Positions 33,377-42,348 of a DNA stretch of 64,000 bases are shown in pieces (within the stretch, counting starts at the first letter, position 1; each line of letters begins with the position of its first letter). The stretch covers positions 102,397 through 166,396 of the forward strand of contig SWDI01000002.1 of NCBI GenBank assembly GCA_005116955.1, read 5' to 3'. The notes under the pieces are model-generated. The model saw nothing but the letters and a program-made list of their open reading frames with translations, ran no database searches and was not told where the DNA came from. Made by a program: the position numbers and the translations under genes. Origin of the DNA: Nitrospira sp. (GTDB lineage: Bacteria > Nitrospirota > Nitrospiria > Nitrospirales > Nitrospiraceae).

Positions 33377-35506
33377 CTACGAGGCGTACCGAAAGCCGAC
33401 GTCCCCTCCCTGGTGTTTCCCCTTCAAGGCTACCAGTCGTTGTGGGACATCATGGAATGAAGGAATCGACTCGAATGCGTGAGCGGCCTTCTCCCACAGT
33501 TCCTCTGCTTCATAGAGTAACCCTAACTCATAGCGAATGGCTTGCCCTTTAGCCCCTTGGCAACGGGGGTCAGCCAAGACCGTTTCCAGTCCAAGAATTG
33601 CCTGAGTGGGATGATGCTCTTCTTTAAGACAGACCGCCGTCATGAGCGCCGAATCAAGATAATAGGAGTCGCTGTTCATTGATACATGAAATTCCTCCTT
33701 GGCTTCCTCATACAACCCCATGTTCTTGTACGCGACACCTAACGCATAGTGCGTCTCGTAGTCAGGGGCCGCCATCGGTTCCTTTACGGTCGCTGGTGGA
33801 GCCACGGCGGGTGTACTAAGAGCAGCTGATTCCACAGATGTTTGAACCGAGACGATCTTGGGGGGCTGCGAAACAGGTGCCTGTGGGACTTCGGCCTTGC
33901 GCACCTCGCTCTTTTGTGCAACGACTGGCTTTCCGACTGCTGGAGCTCCTGCCGGTTTGTTCTGCGGCGGATGCGAGGCCTTTGGGGCTTCTTCTGGTGC
34001 TGCGTGTGGAGCTGGTGGAGTCTTGGCACTCGACCCAGGTGAGGCAGTGACCGATGGATGCCGAACATCTTCTCCATTAGGAGCTGCTTTCGACTCACTG
34101 GTGGTTTTCTGCGATCCACTGTCCTTGGCTAAAGGGTTGACGTCGTCAGGCTCCGCACTTGCCATCGAAAATTGTTGGTCTTCCTTCATCCGACCATTTG
34201 GACGGACTGCCTGAATATTGTCTGAATCAGCTCTCAGTGATTCACCCTCGGTTCGTAGGGACTGGACGTGGCTCAACGGTGCGTTCACAGTAGACGCAAT
34301 CTGAGCAGATTCACTCCGTTCGTCAGCGACCCCTCTCTTCATCTTTGTCGTCAGTCGATTCACGAACGCGTCATCGCTGGATAGCGATCGCACTTTTTCG
34401 AAGAGCTCCTCATGCAAGCTTTCCATGCCGGGCTCTGGATGTTCAAGTAAGAGTTCGATGGCTTTTGCATACTGGATGGCGGCTCCCCCACCATCGCCTT
34501 GTTCTTCGAGGAGTTCTCCGTTCAGCTCCAATAATGGAACGGAGTTCGGGTCTGCGGACAAGAACTCCTGAATCAACGATTCGGCAAGTGTGAGGTCATG
34601 GGCCCGCAACGCGGCCCCAGCCAAAAAACGATATTCTCCCAGCGCCACTTGGACATCCCCGCGTTGCAAGTGCAACCGAGCCAGGAGTTGACAGACTTGG
34701 GGGTTCCCTGGTTCTCGTGTGAGCATTTGGTTCAGAATCGCTTCTGCGCCGGCATACTGTTTTTCGTCAATGCGACGAACGGCCTCAGCCAGAAGGTCGA
34801 GTGGTTCCGACGGTTTCTGTACCGGCACAGTGGATCCTGGTTTGACTGCTTTGGTCGATCCGGTTCCACCTTTCTTCAAGCTCTCCACGAATTGGGATGC
34901 CTCGTTGTTCGTAGGATCAATCCTAAGGACAGCGAGATATGCGTCTTTCGCCTCATCGTATCGTCCTTGCGCTGATCGTTCACGGCCGAGCTGAAGATAC
35001 ACGGTGGTTGCTTCATCTTGTTGGTTTTCCTGGACACAGAGTTCGGCGACGCGCTGCTGTGCGTTGAGATTCGATGGATCGTGGAGGACGATCTTCTTGT
35101 ACACTTCGAGCGCGTCTTTTCCGCGGCGTTCTTTTAGGTAGTACTTCCCCAGCGTGAGGTAGTCCTGGACCGCGCTGCTGATGAGTCCACGTTCAACATT
35201 CAACTCGCCAAGGTGGCGATAGACCTCATATCGAGCGGGATCGTATTTCAGGACCTTTTTAAAGGCGGCAATGGCCTTGAGAGTCGAGCCTTCGGCTCGG
35301 AATGCCGAGGCCGCCTGCAAGAATGCAGTAGCGGCTTCTCCTGAAGCGTTTCGTTTCAGTTGCAAGTCACCGATTGTATTATGAATGGTGCCGTCGGCGG
35401 GGGAATCTGCGGCCAGTTTTTTCCATTCGGCTATGGCCGCTTCGTATTGTCCGCGGGACGCGAGGAGCTGCGCTTGTTGGAGAACTCGACTTCGATCCGG
35501 GGGCAC
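33377..35506 (-). CDS. Large TPR-repeat protein with Pro/Ala-rich linker
   Basis: The 709-residue protein starts at the GTG at 35504-35506, with GGAGGT seven bases upstream. Tetratricopeptide repeats fill about residues 5-400 (QYEAAIAEWKKLAADSP, KAIAAFKKVLKYDPARYEVY, KDALEVYKKIVLHDPSNLNAQ, YAGAEAILNQMLTREPGNPQV). A long linker rich in Pro, Ala, Ser and Lys covers about 410-585, and further repeats close the protein (HYALGVAYKNMGLYEEAKEEF). There is no signal peptide. It is a scaffold; partners are unknown. The gene converges on the 2-hydroxyacid dehydrogenase gene. Confidence 0.85.
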   Translation of the reverse strand: MPPDRSRVLQQAQLLASRGQYEAAIAEWKKLAADSPADGTIHNTIGDLQLKRNASGEAATAFLQAASAFRAEGSTLKAIAAFKKVLKYDPARYEVYRHLGELNVERGLISSAVQDYLTLGKYYLKERRGKDALEVYKKIVLHDPSNLNAQQRVAELCVQENQQDEATTVYLQLGRERSAQGRYDEAKDAYLAVLRIDPTNNEASQFVESLKKGGTGSTKAVKPGSTVPVQKPSEPLDLLAEAVRRIDEKQYAGAEAILNQMLTREPGNPQVCQLLARLHLQRGDVQVALGEYRFLAGAALRAHDLTLAESLIQEFLSADPNSVPLLELNGELLEEQGDGGGAAIQYAKAIELLLEHPEPGMESLHEELFEKVRSLSSDDAFVNRLTTKMKRGVADERSESAQIASTVNAPLSHVQSLRTEGESLRADSDNIQAVRPNGRMKEDQQFSMASAEPDDVNPLAKDSGSQKTTSESKAAPNGEDVRHPSVTASPGSSAKTPPAPHAAPEEAPKASHPPQNKPAGAPAVGKPVVAQKSEVRKAEVPQAPVSQPPKIVSVQTSVESAALSTPAVAPPATVKEPMAAPDYETHYALGVAYKNMGLYEEAKEEFHVSMNSDSYYLDSALMTAVCLKEEHHPTQAILGLETVLADPRCQGAKGQAIRYELGLLYEAEELWEKAAHAFESIPSFHDVPQRLVALKGKHQGGDVGFRYAS

Positions 35507-35604
35507 AACAATACCTCCACGATCAGAGAACAACCAAACGCTAACAGTCGCAAGGAACTTTGTCTAGGAAATGGAAGAATCAGGCAGCACGTACTCGTGG
35601 AAAT

Positions 35605-35635
35605 GAGCTGGTCCTCCGGTTTGGAGGACCAGCTC
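35605..35635. terminator. Strong 13-base hairpin downstream of the cold-shock gene
   Basis: GAGCTGGTCCTCC (35605-35617) and GGAGGACCAGCTC (35623-35635) pair perfectly around GGTTT. It begins about 30 bases after the stop of the minus-strand cold-shock gene and probably ends its transcript. Only a short TTT follows it on that strand. Confidence 0.75.
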
Positions 35636-35666
35636 TTCTACTGAATAAAACGGAAGACGTCACGAC

Positions 35667-35885
35667 TTATGATGCGGCGATCTCCGCCTTGAGCACATTG
35701 GACGCTTGAGGCCCCTTGGCTCCCTGCACGATCTCAAACTCAACGTTTTCACCCTCCTTGAGGGTCTTAAAGCCGTCTCCTTGTAATGCAGAGTAGTGGA
35801 CAAAGACGTCTTCTCCGCTATCCAGCCGGATAAAGCCAAACCCTTTTCGATCGTTGAACCACTTGACCGTGCCTTTTGTCTTCAC
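35667..35885 (-). CDS. Cold-shock-domain protein (CspA family)
   Basis: The 72-residue protein is one cold-shock domain with RNP1 (KGFGFI) and RNP2 (VFVHY), the two RNA-binding motifs, and the usual GTVKWFN opening. It binds single-stranded RNA and can melt secondary structure. It starts with GTG after AAGGAGG. The following hairpin makes it a one-gene unit. Confidence 0.95.
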   Translation of the reverse strand: MKTKGTVKWFNDRKGFGFIRLDSGEDVFVHYSALQGDGFKTLKEGENVEFEIVQGAKGPQASNVLKAEIAAS

Positions 35886-36118
35886 AGAATCCCTCCTTTT
35901 TTCAACAACTACGACTGGTTACGTAGCGGCCCCACTCGACTACGCGCATCAACACTGCAAATAAATTGTGTAAGAATTCGATTGGGAGAAGGGACGGGAA
36001 CCTGAAGGAGTGGTGCATCGCTCACGGAACCCATCTTGTGAGTGGAAAGTCGCGCTGCATGTAACATAGGCGTCAGGACCTGTCAAGCGAATCTTTGTGG
36101 ATGAGACTTTCTCCTGTG

Positions 36119-36147
36119 TTTACAGGCGAGAAGGACTTCCCTATAGT
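36119..36147 (+). promoter_or_regulatory. Sigma-70-like promoter of lptF-lptG-fabF-acp-lpxD
   Basis: TTTACA (36119-36124) and TATAGT (36142-36147) are 17 bases apart. The start point would be near 36154, about 23 bases before the lptF GTG. It is the best promoter match in this region and fits the start of a five-gene operon. Confidence 0.65.
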
Positions 36148-36176
36148 GATCACAACTTTTCCCATCCAGACATTCT

Positions 36177-37268
36177 GTGATCTTACGAACACTGCTCGAT
36201 CGCTACATCTTTACGGAACTGCTCTCTCCGTTTGGTCTCAGTCTCGGTGCGCTGTGCTTTGTCATGTTGACCAGGGAGCTGTTGCGCCTTGTCGAACTGT
36301 TGGTGTCCAAGGGGGTCGGGTTCTGGGCGGTCCTCAAAGTGATTGCCATGCTGCTTCCATCCGGTCTCGTACTCACGCTTCCGATTGCAGGTTTGATTGC
36401 GTCGGTCACGGCATTCGGTCGGTTGTCCTTTGACAAGGAACTGGTCGCTATGAAGGCGACCGGACTCAGTCTGTATCGGCTTTCGCAACCGGTCCTTCTG
36501 TTCTCCGTGTGTGTCTTTACGTTGACCTTGATCTTATCTCAATGGGGACAGCCGTGGAGCTCATTGAATCTCAAAAAGGTGGCGCTCAACCTGCTCAAGG
36601 ATCAGCTTGTTCTAGCGTTGGAGCGAGGCACCTTCAATGAGCCAATTCCACACATGATGATCTATGTTCCAGAAGGTGAGCCGGGCCGGCCGGCGGAGGG
36701 CATCTTTATCTCGGATAAACGCGTCCCTGAAGAGCCTCGCGTCATCGTGGCGGAACAATACCACGTGTTTATGGATGCCGCCCATACGCAGGTCGCACTT
36801 CAGCTGGTGAATGGAGTCATCCATAGCCGGCCGCATCAGGTGGACCAGTATCAGCAGATTGCATTTGCCCGTTACGATCTCAAGATCGATCTGAACCTCA
36901 GCAGCTATTCGGCTAGTGAAGAGCGCCCGTCTTATGAACAGATCATGGCTCGGCTAGCCGAGTCCGGCGGGAAGGATGCCGGCTCGCTTCGTCGTCTGAT
37001 GGAATACTATAAAGATTTGGCTTTTCCGACCGCATCGCTTGTATTCTGTCTGCTCGGCGTGCCAGTCGGAATCGTCTCGAAGCGGTCCGGACGGGTCGGC
37101 GGGTTTGCTGTCGGTGTGGGTATCATCATCGCATTTTACATCCTGAATGTCGGGTGCGATTTTTTGGTAACGGCTCTGATTCTGCATCCCTTTGCGGGTG
37201 CGTGGCTGCCTAATATTATTTTCATCATCATCACGGTCGCACTTTTTTTACGGATGAGCAGGCAATAA
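36177..37268 (+). CDS. lptF: LPS export permease LptF
   Basis: The 363-residue protein is a YjgP/YjgQ-family permease: four N-terminal helices in two pairs around residues 15-120, a periplasmic beta-jellyroll region (about 125-260, for example AEGIFISDKR) and two C-terminal helices. With LptG and the ATPase LptB it extracts LPS from the inner membrane. The start is the GTG at 36177. First-gene position and the four-base gap to the next gene support an LptF-LptG pair; which is F and which is G is assigned by order. LptB, LptC and LptA are not in the window. Confidence 0.85.
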   Translation: MILRTLLDRYIFTELLSPFGLSLGALCFVMLTRELLRLVELLVSKGVGFWAVLKVIAMLLPSGLVLTLPIAGLIASVTAFGRLSFDKELVAMKATGLSLYRLSQPVLLFSVCVFTLTLILSQWGQPWSSLNLKKVALNLLKDQLVLALERGTFNEPIPHMMIYVPEGEPGRPAEGIFISDKRVPEEPRVIVAEQYHVFMDAAHTQVALQLVNGVIHSRPHQVDQYQQIAFARYDLKIDLNLSSYSASEERPSYEQIMARLAESGGKDAGSLRRLMEYYKDLAFPTASLVFCLLGVPVGIVSKRSGRVGGFAVGVGIIIAFYILNVGCDFLVTALILHPFAGAWLPNIIFIIITVALFLRMSRQ

Positions 37269-37272
37269 CAGC

Positions 37273-38364
37273 ATGACGATTCTTTTCCGGTACATCCTCC
37301 GCGAATACGCGAAAATCTTCGGAATGTGCTTTTCCGGTTTGGTGACCATCTATCTCGTGATCGACTTTTTCGAGAAAGTGCGACGGTTCTTACGATATGA
37401 ATCGGGAATCGTTCCAATCCTCACGTACTTTGCGCTGAAGATCCCCTCAATTTCGTTCCAAGTCGCGCCGTTCGCGATTTTGGTGGCAACCTTGTTGACA
37501 CTTGGTCTGTTTGCGCGCAGTAATGAAATCACCGCCATGCGCAGCTGTGGGGTCAGTTTATTGTGGATGACTTCGCCTTTTTTCTTGTTTGCCACTGGCG
37601 TGTCTATGATTCTCTTTCTCTTCAGCTCGACCGTCATTCCGCTCGCGTCGGAAAAAGCCGAAGAAATCCGTGCGGTCCAGATCGAACAACGACCGGCTCC
37701 AGTTACCATCAAAGCCACCCAACCATGGGCCCGTATCAGCTCCGACAGCCTCATTGAAGTCAATGAGATCGATGTCGCAGGAAAGACCGTTCGAGGAGTT
37801 CGAATCTTTCATTTTCGTCCGCCATTTGCACTCGACCGCATTACGGAAGCGGCTGAAGCCCGCTATACACCTCAAGGCTGGACCCTACTGAACGGGAACC
37901 ATCGTAAGTTTCAATCGGACGAGACCGTAGAGCTGGCTCTATTTACGGAACACGCGATCAGCATGCCCTTGATTCCCGATGATTTCTCCTCCTCACTGGT
38001 GGGGAACTCAGAAACCATGACGTTTGGGGAAATCCAAAATTACCTCGCGCGTTTTCGGCATGAAGGATTCTCATTCGCCCGTCTGTTGACGGACTACTAC
38101 AGCCGTGTGGCCTCCCCATTGGTCACGGTCGTGATGGTGCTCGTCGGTATTGCGTTGAGTTTGCGCCGGAGCGGGGTCCGAGGGGGCAGCATGGCCGTGG
38201 GTATCGGACAAGCGTTCATCATTGGGTTTTGCTATTGGACGACACATTCGGTCGCTATCGCACTTGGGCGAGGTGGCGCGTTGGCTCCCATGCTGGCTGG
38301 CTGGATGGCCAATACGCTGTTTCTCAGCTTCGGCCTCTATCTATTACTCAAAGTTAGGCACTAA
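37273..38364 (+). CDS. lptG: LPS export permease LptG
   Basis: This second 363-residue YjgP/YjgQ permease has the same plan: N-terminal helices (YILREYAKIFGMCFSGLVTIYLVIDFFEKV), a periplasmic domain (about 130-260) and C-terminal helices (YYSRVASPLVTVVMVLVGIALSLRR). The DFFEKVRRF stretch after the first helix is typical of LptG. It starts four bases after lptF and forms the heterodimer that moves LPS. Confidence 0.88.
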   Translation: MTILFRYILREYAKIFGMCFSGLVTIYLVIDFFEKVRRFLRYESGIVPILTYFALKIPSISFQVAPFAILVATLLTLGLFARSNEITAMRSCGVSLLWMTSPFFLFATGVSMILFLFSSTVIPLASEKAEEIRAVQIEQRPAPVTIKATQPWARISSDSLIEVNEIDVAGKTVRGVRIFHFRPPFALDRITEAAEARYTPQGWTLLNGNHRKFQSDETVELALFTEHAISMPLIPDDFSSSLVGNSETMTFGEIQNYLARFRHEGFSFARLLTDYYSRVASPLVTVVMVLVGIALSLRRSGVRGGSMAVGIGQAFIIGFCYWTTHSVAIALGRGGALAPMLAGWMANTLFLSFGLYLLLKVRH

Positions 38365-38441
38365 AGAGAGGTTTCCTAGTTGACTGTCCATCGGTCTTCC
38401 GGTAAGAAAGGCGCCGTGTGCGCCCATAAGGAGGGAGAAAC

Positions 38442-39698
38442 ATGGCCTCGCGCGTAGTCATTACCGGTCTCGGGGTGATTTCTCCCATTGGGATCGGCGT
38501 CAGTGAGTTCTGGAAGTCAGCCCTTGCGGGTCGCTCGGGGATTACTGCAATCCCTTCCCTGGGATGGTTTCCGATGTCCGATTATCGTTCGCGGGTCGCC
38601 GGGCAGATCCACAATTTCTCACCTGAACAGTATTTAACAACGATGCAGGCAAGTCGCGTGGATCGGTACGCGCAATTCGCCTTAGTCTCCTCAAAAGAGG
38701 CACTCGCCGATGCCGATTTGAATATGGCCAAGGAGGCTCCCCATCGCGTCGGTGTCATTGTCGGAGCTGGCATGGGTGGGATGGTGATGGGCGAGCGTGA
38801 AATCTCACAGCTCTTTAAAACGCAACGGCCGCATCGCGTCCACCCGAATTTTATTCCAACGATCACCCTCAATTCGGCGTCGGGTATCGTCGCAATGGCA
38901 CACGGTGCCAAAGGCCCAAATTTGACGATCTCGACAGCCTGCTCCTCCAGTGCCCATGCCCTTGGCCAAGCCCTGCAAAGCATTCGTAGTGGCCAGGCCG
39001 ATGTGATTATTGCCGTCGGAGCTGACGCGAGCATTACGCCCCTGGTGTTTGCCGGGTTCTGTTCCTTGCGTGCTCTCTCCAGCGAGTTTAACGATACTCC
39101 AGAGCGAGCCTCACGTCCCTTTGATCGACTCCGGGACGGATTCGTCATGGGCGAAGGAGCTGCCACATTAGTGGTCGAGTCATGGGCGCATGCCAAGAAG
39201 CGGAAAGCGAGAGTCTATGCTGAACTGGTCGGCTATGCGGCCACCAGCGAAGCCTATCACATGGTCATCCCTCAGGAGGATGGTCAGGAAATCGCCATGA
39301 CCATGAAGATCGGGCTTGACTCGGCCGGGATCAGGCCGGATCAGGTTGACTACATCAACGCGCACGCGACCTCTACGACGATCGGCGATGCTGTTGAGAC
39401 CAAAGCGGTCAGGAGTCTATTTAAGAGTCGCGCAGACAAAATTGCCATCAGTGCCACAAAATCGCTCATCGGCCATACCTTAGGGGCAGCTGGAGCAATC
39501 GGTGCGGTGGCCACGACTCTTTCAATCCATACCGGACAAATCCATCCCACAGCGAACTACGAGGAACCGGACCCAGCCTGCCGTTTGGATGGGATCACAC
39601 GTGAGGTCCAAGAACGAAAGGTTCGTTACGCACTCTTGAACGCCTTCGGATTCGGCAGTAACAATGCCACGGTCGTCTTTAAGAAATTTGTGGCATAA
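38442..39698 (+). CDS. fabF: 3-oxoacyl-ACP synthase II-type (FabF-like)
   Basis: The 418-residue condensing enzyme has the catalytic Cys in STACSSSAHALG (Cys167), and the His pair in NAHATSTTIGD and SLIGHTLGAAG. It extends acyl chains with malonyl-ACP. It starts with a good AGGAGG before ATG 38442. It lies between lptG and an ACP gene followed by lpxD, so it may be a specialised copy making acyl chains for lipid A rather than the housekeeping FabF, which would normally sit with other fab genes. No other fab gene is in the window. Confidence 0.88.
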   Translation: MASRVVITGLGVISPIGIGVSEFWKSALAGRSGITAIPSLGWFPMSDYRSRVAGQIHNFSPEQYLTTMQASRVDRYAQFALVSSKEALADADLNMAKEAPHRVGVIVGAGMGGMVMGEREISQLFKTQRPHRVHPNFIPTITLNSASGIVAMAHGAKGPNLTISTACSSSAHALGQALQSIRSGQADVIIAVGADASITPLVFAGFCSLRALSSEFNDTPERASRPFDRLRDGFVMGEGAATLVVESWAHAKKRKARVYAELVGYAATSEAYHMVIPQEDGQEIAMTMKIGLDSAGIRPDQVDYINAHATSTTIGDAVETKAVRSLFKSRADKIAISATKSLIGHTLGAAGAIGAVATTLSIHTGQIHPTANYEEPDPACRLDGITREVQERKVRYALLNAFGFGSNNATVVFKKFVA

Positions 39699-39777
39699 CA
39701 ACGGTTGAACGATATCGAGAGTCCCGTCGCAGCCGTCACATGCGAGGAGCCTCATTCCACTTGAAGGAGCACCTATA

Positions 39778-40248
39778 ATGACTGAACGGATCGATCCCGC
39801 GGTTACTGCTAAAATCATTCAGGCCTTGGCCAGCTATCTCAAACGAGACCCTGCGTCGATTACTGAAGCTCATCACCTTCGTGATGACCTCGGCCTCGAC
39901 TCGGTGGCGATCATCGAACTGCTGTTCGAGATCGAAGAACGATTCAAGCTCCAAATTCCAGACCAAGACCTTCCGGGTTTGAGTACCGTTGGTACCGTAG
40001 CGGCCTATGTCCAGCAACGGCTCGCTGAGTCGAAAACGGAGTCCAAGCCTGCATCGCCCAAGCCTGTGGCTGCTGCCAGCAAGTCGAAAGCAGCCCAGTC
40101 GACCAAGATCAAGACCAAGTCGACCAAGACAACCTCAGCCAAGTCCCCGTCTACTAAGAAAGCGGCTGCGGCAAAGTCCGTTATGGCCAGCAAATCGAAA
40201 AAGATATCTTCCGGTAAATCCGGAAAGAAGAAAGTCACGGCCCGATGA
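39778..40248 (+). CDS. Acyl carrier protein with a long lysine-rich C-terminal tail
   Basis: Residues 1-80 of this 156-residue protein form a normal acyl carrier protein; the phosphopantetheine site is Ser42 in [12 protein letters not shown]. Residues about 83-156 are a low-complexity tail of Lys, Ser, Ala and Thr with about 20 lysines and very few acidic residues, similar in style to histone H1 tails. ACPs are normally about 80 residues and strongly acidic, so the tail is unusual. Its stop overlaps the lpxD start (ATGA). It likely carries the 3-hydroxyacyl chain to LpxD; the tail could bind membrane, LPS precursors or protein. Confidence 0.88.
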   Translation: MTERIDPAVTAKIIQALASYLKRDPASITEAHHLRDDLGLDSVAIIELLFEIEERFKLQIPDQDLPGLSTVGTVAAYVQQRLAESKTESKPASPKPVAAASKSKAAQSTKIKTKSTKTTSAKSPSTKKAAAAKSVMASKSKKISSGKSGKKKVTAR

Positions 40249-41345
40249 GCAAACCACAACTACCCTCCCCAATCACATTGGCTCAAGTCCACGAGGTTGT
40301 TGGAGGGGTGATTCACGGAGACGACCAGACACCGATCTCCAGCTTAACAAGCCTCGGCGAAGCCGATCCACACGCCCTCTCGTTTATTGCCAATGAGAAA
40401 ATATCAAAGACAGTGGCTACTCTTCACGTCGCAGCACTCCTGGTCCATCGGCATTTGTCCGATCTCTCTCTGCCGCAAATCGTCGTCGACAATCCGCTGT
40501 TGGCTTTCGCACGCGTCGCTCAGAAATATTTTGTTCGCGTTCCTACGCCCCGCGGTGTAGCCGAGTCTGTCACGCAAGGATCGGATGTGCAGATCGGAAG
40601 TGATCCCTCTCTCTGGCCATGCGTCACGCTGGGTGACCGCGTCACAATCGGCAATCGCGTCACGCTCTATCCGGGGGTCTTTATCGGATCGGATTCAAGG
40701 ATTGGGGACGATTCCGTTCTCTATCCCAATGTCGTCGTTCGCGAGGGCTGCTCACTGGGGGCGCGAGTGATCGTGCACAGTGGAACCGTGATTGGAGCCG
40801 ACGGGTTCGGATACGTCCAGCATCAAGGCCGACACCATAAGATCCCTCAACTCGGTGGTGTCGTCATTGAAGATGACGTTGAGCTGGGAGCGAATGTAAC
40901 GGTCGACCGTGCGACATTCGGGCGGACCCTCATCAAGCAGGGCACCAAAGTCGACAATCTCGTCCAGATTGCCCACAATGTGACTGTGGGAGAGCACTGC
41001 ATTCTGGTGGCGCAGGCTGGCATCGCCGGTAGTACCACCATCGGCCGTCACGTGATGATCGGTGGCCAAGCCGGGCTTTCCGACCATATTACCATCGGCG
41101 ACCAGGTGATGATCGCCGCGCAATCAGGCGTCAATCGTAGCGTGGAATCGAACCAGATCGTTGGAGGCAGTCCTGCGATGGTACGTGAAAAAGCCCTGAG
41201 GGTTCAGGGCGTGATCTCCCACTTACCTGAGTTGAATCACCTCGTGCGAGAGTTGGAACAGCGCGTGGTCACGCTTGAAAATCAGGCCAAGAAGTCGGTG
41301 CGTCGGCCCGCACGATCAACGGCGAGGCAGCCAAAGAAGAAATAA
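40245..41345 (+). CDS. lpxD: UDP-3-O-(3-hydroxyacyl)glucosamine N-acyltransferase LpxD
   Basis: The 366-residue protein has the uridine-binding N-terminal domain (about 1-110) and the left-handed helix of hexapeptide repeats (about 115-310). The catalytic His lies in [14 protein letters not shown]. It transfers a 3-hydroxyacyl chain from ACP to UDP-glucosamine in lipid A synthesis. The last 20 residues are basic ([10 protein letters not shown]...QPKKK), which echoes the tail of the ACP encoded just before it. The ATG overlaps the ACP stop. Confidence 0.92.
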   Translation: MSKPQLPSPITLAQVHEVVGGVIHGDDQTPISSLTSLGEADPHALSFIANEKISKTVATLHVAALLVHRHLSDLSLPQIVVDNPLLAFARVAQKYFVRVPTPRGVAESVTQGSDVQIGSDPSLWPCVTLGDRVTIGNRVTLYPGVFIGSDSRIGDDSVLYPNVVVREGCSLGARVIVHSGTVIGADGFGYVQHQGRHHKIPQLGGVVIEDDVELGANVTVDRATFGRTLIKQGTKVDNLVQIAHNVTVGEHCILVAQAGIAGSTTIGRHVMIGGQAGLSDHITIGDQVMIAAQSGVNRSVESNQIVGGSPAMVREKALRVQGVISHLPELNHLVRELEQRVVTLENQAKKSVRRPARSTARQPKKK

Positions 41346-41358
41346 GTTCTTATTTCTT
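41337..41358. terminator. AT-rich palindrome holding both stop codons of convergent genes
   Basis: AAGAAATAAG (41337-41346) and CTTATTTCTT (41349-41358) pair perfectly. The lpxD TAA (41343-41345) and the TAA of the opposing gene (41350-41352, minus) both lie within it. It could end both transcripts, though the stem has little GC. Confidence 0.45.
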
Positions 41359-41889
41359 TACCTTGCCTAGCTTGATCACTCTTCGCCATAGGAACAGCCT
41401 TGCCCAATAGTATCCCGCCCAGGGCATCAAGAGCGCCGGCACGATGCTCACTCGTTCATAGGCAAATGCTGCAATGGTCCCTCCTACTAAGAGGAGGCCC
41501 CCAAGCAAATAGGCGAATGGAACGAACTGGCGTCCCGGATGCTCAATCGTTGTCGCGTCCGACCTCTTTTTGAGCGTTCCTCGTTGCCGACTTAAGCCTT
41601 CCCTCATGCGAGCCGCCAGAACCCCTGGAAACTTCCGTAAAAGATAGCGTTGGTAGAGTGTCTGCACCACTCCCAAGCCTATGCCTGACATGAACAATGC
41701 TGAACTTTGATAGAAGGTATCCCAGGAATAGCTGTCGGTGGCGAGCCATTGGTATCCCAGACCTCCAACTGCCCCGATTACACAGATCAGCCCAAGTAGA
41801 CCGGATGGCATGAGGATGTACGTTTTTACATACTCCTGAGCTTCCTGCATTGTTTGCTGCGGATCTTGAACGTTGATGAGTTTCGGCAC
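41350..41889 (-). CDS. Membrane protein of unknown function
   Basis: The 179-residue protein has about four membrane helices: residues 27-48 (MPSGLLGLICVIGAVGGLGYQW), 58-78 (TFYQSSALFMSGIGLGVVQTL), 122-142 (FVPFAYLLGGLLLVGGTIAAF) and 146-165. A basic loop lies between helices two and three (KKRSDAT). I do not recognise the family. It is a single gene, convergent with lpxD. Confidence 0.7.
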   Translation of the reverse strand: MPKLINVQDPQQTMQEAQEYVKTYILMPSGLLGLICVIGAVGGLGYQWLATDSYSWDTFYQSSALFMSGIGLGVVQTLYQRYLLRKFPGVLAARMREGLSRQRGTLKKRSDATTIEHPGRQFVPFAYLLGGLLLVGGTIAAFAYERVSIVPALLMPWAGYYWARLFLWRRVIKLGKVKK

Positions 41890-42348
41890 GTGATTCCCTT
41901 CGCAATTGCCAATCTACCCAGAAGTCAGTGTATGCATTATAACCATCTAGATCTCCACAGCAAAGGGGAGAACGCAGGGGTGGCTCATTGATTTTAATCT
42001 GCTGGAGCAACGAGTGGGCCACTCGTTGTTCCAGCAAAACTGTGTATCTCGTTGGCATTTCTGTGAATTACCCATACATGGCCATCAAAAGACCATCCTG
42101 AGCAAAGTATTGTGATATTAAGTTGAGCCTTACACAGGCAGGAAAGGGATGTCTGCTTGAAATGTAAGACGGAACCGATTGTTCTTTCGAATTGGATCGT
42201 ATCGGGAAGGACGAGCGTCGTGGCTAGCGGTAAAGCTCTGTTTGATGGAGGCCGGTCTCGTGTTCTTCTTGAAACTTTACATAGACTGGTAAGATGGTCA
42301 ATCGCCGTCGATAATCGTACTGCAAACAGGACTAAGGCCTGGTTGTTT
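41890..42348. other. Intergenic region with a long near-perfect hairpin
   Basis: No gene is visible. GCTGGAGCAACGAGTGG (42001-42017) and CCACTCGTTGTTCCAGC (42019-42035) pair with a single G-U pair and an almost absent loop. It may end the chemosensory operon, whose last gene stops about 310 bases to the right, or act on the unknown membrane-protein gene to the left. Confidence 0.5.
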
